Shown here piece after piece: positions 63,851 to 64,000 of a stretch of DNA of 64,000 nt (its first letter is position 1; every line of letters begins with the position of its first letter). Both the position numbers and the translations under genes were made by a program. A model generated the notes under the pieces. The model searched no databases. It was not told where the DNA came from and saw only the letters and a program-made list of their open reading frames with translations. Origin of the DNA: Lumbricus terrestris (Eukaryota; Annelida; Clitellata; Crassiclitellata; Lumbricidae); assembly GCA_949752735.1 (NCBI GenBank), contig OX457053.1, forward strand, positions 30,346,563 to 30,410,562. The letters run 5' to 3'.

Positions 63851-64000
63851 AAGAACGTTAATAAGAGGAGAGAGATAGCGAATCCACTAGGCTATAACAT
63901 GAGAGACAACGATGAGTATGAAGTGTTAGCGACTTCAGTTTTCTTTGCCTCGGTATATTGGGGCGGGTGGCCACTCCCCTTCCAAACCTTCCAATCTTTA

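Overview
The window is metazoan nuclear DNA. It has spliced genes with GT-AG introns, tRNA-derived SINEs, a CR1/L2-like LINE, many short terminal-inverted-repeat transposons and long microsatellites. The repeat content, the frequent TAGGCCTA-type motifs and an NHL beta-propeller gene suggest a marine invertebrate, possibly a deuterostome such as an echinoderm. The species cannot be fixed from the sequence alone.

Two protein-coding genes are supported, both on the + strand. Gene 1 (4796-23513, 15 exons) encodes a protein of about 1,860 residues: roughly 1,460 low-complexity, Ser/Lys/Asp-rich, probably disordered residues in two very large exons, then an F-box, then cysteine-containing leucine-rich repeats carried almost one per exon. 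The exons join in phase throughout, except that the exon 4/5 boundaries have two solutions and intron 12 needs a GC donor. The product looks like an F-box/LRR substrate receptor of an SCF ubiquitin ligase with an unusually long N-terminal extension; I could not assign a named orthologue. Gene 2 (54349-62833, 2 exons, intron of 6.9 kb) encodes 523 residues: a basic, Ser-rich N-terminal half with repeated RRxS motifs, then an NHL/six-bladed-propeller-like half without RING, B-box or filamin domains.

The left edge (1-1920) is a duplicated repeat interrupted by a 5'-truncated LINE with an intact 509-residue reverse transcriptase ORF and a 15-bp target-site duplication. The 31 kb between the genes (23.5-54.3 kb) contains no gene I can support. 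It is a layered graveyard of mobile DNA: at least six TIR families, many flanked by exact 8-bp duplications (hAT-type behaviour), a palindromic mariner-like element with TA flanks, fragments of at least two other LINEs, nine SINE copies or part copies across the window, and many microsatellites. The best-documented nest is at 29335-31600, where a LINE 3' fragment is split by one TIR element that is itself split by a 1.6-kb second element.

No RNA gene, CRISPR array or operon-like structure is present. The unusual features are the gene 1 architecture and its GC-AG intron, a short sequence core shared by transposon families with different ends, the apparent sharing of a 3' end between the SINE and the LINE, and paired perfect hairpins among AAT arrays near 26.5-26.8 kb.
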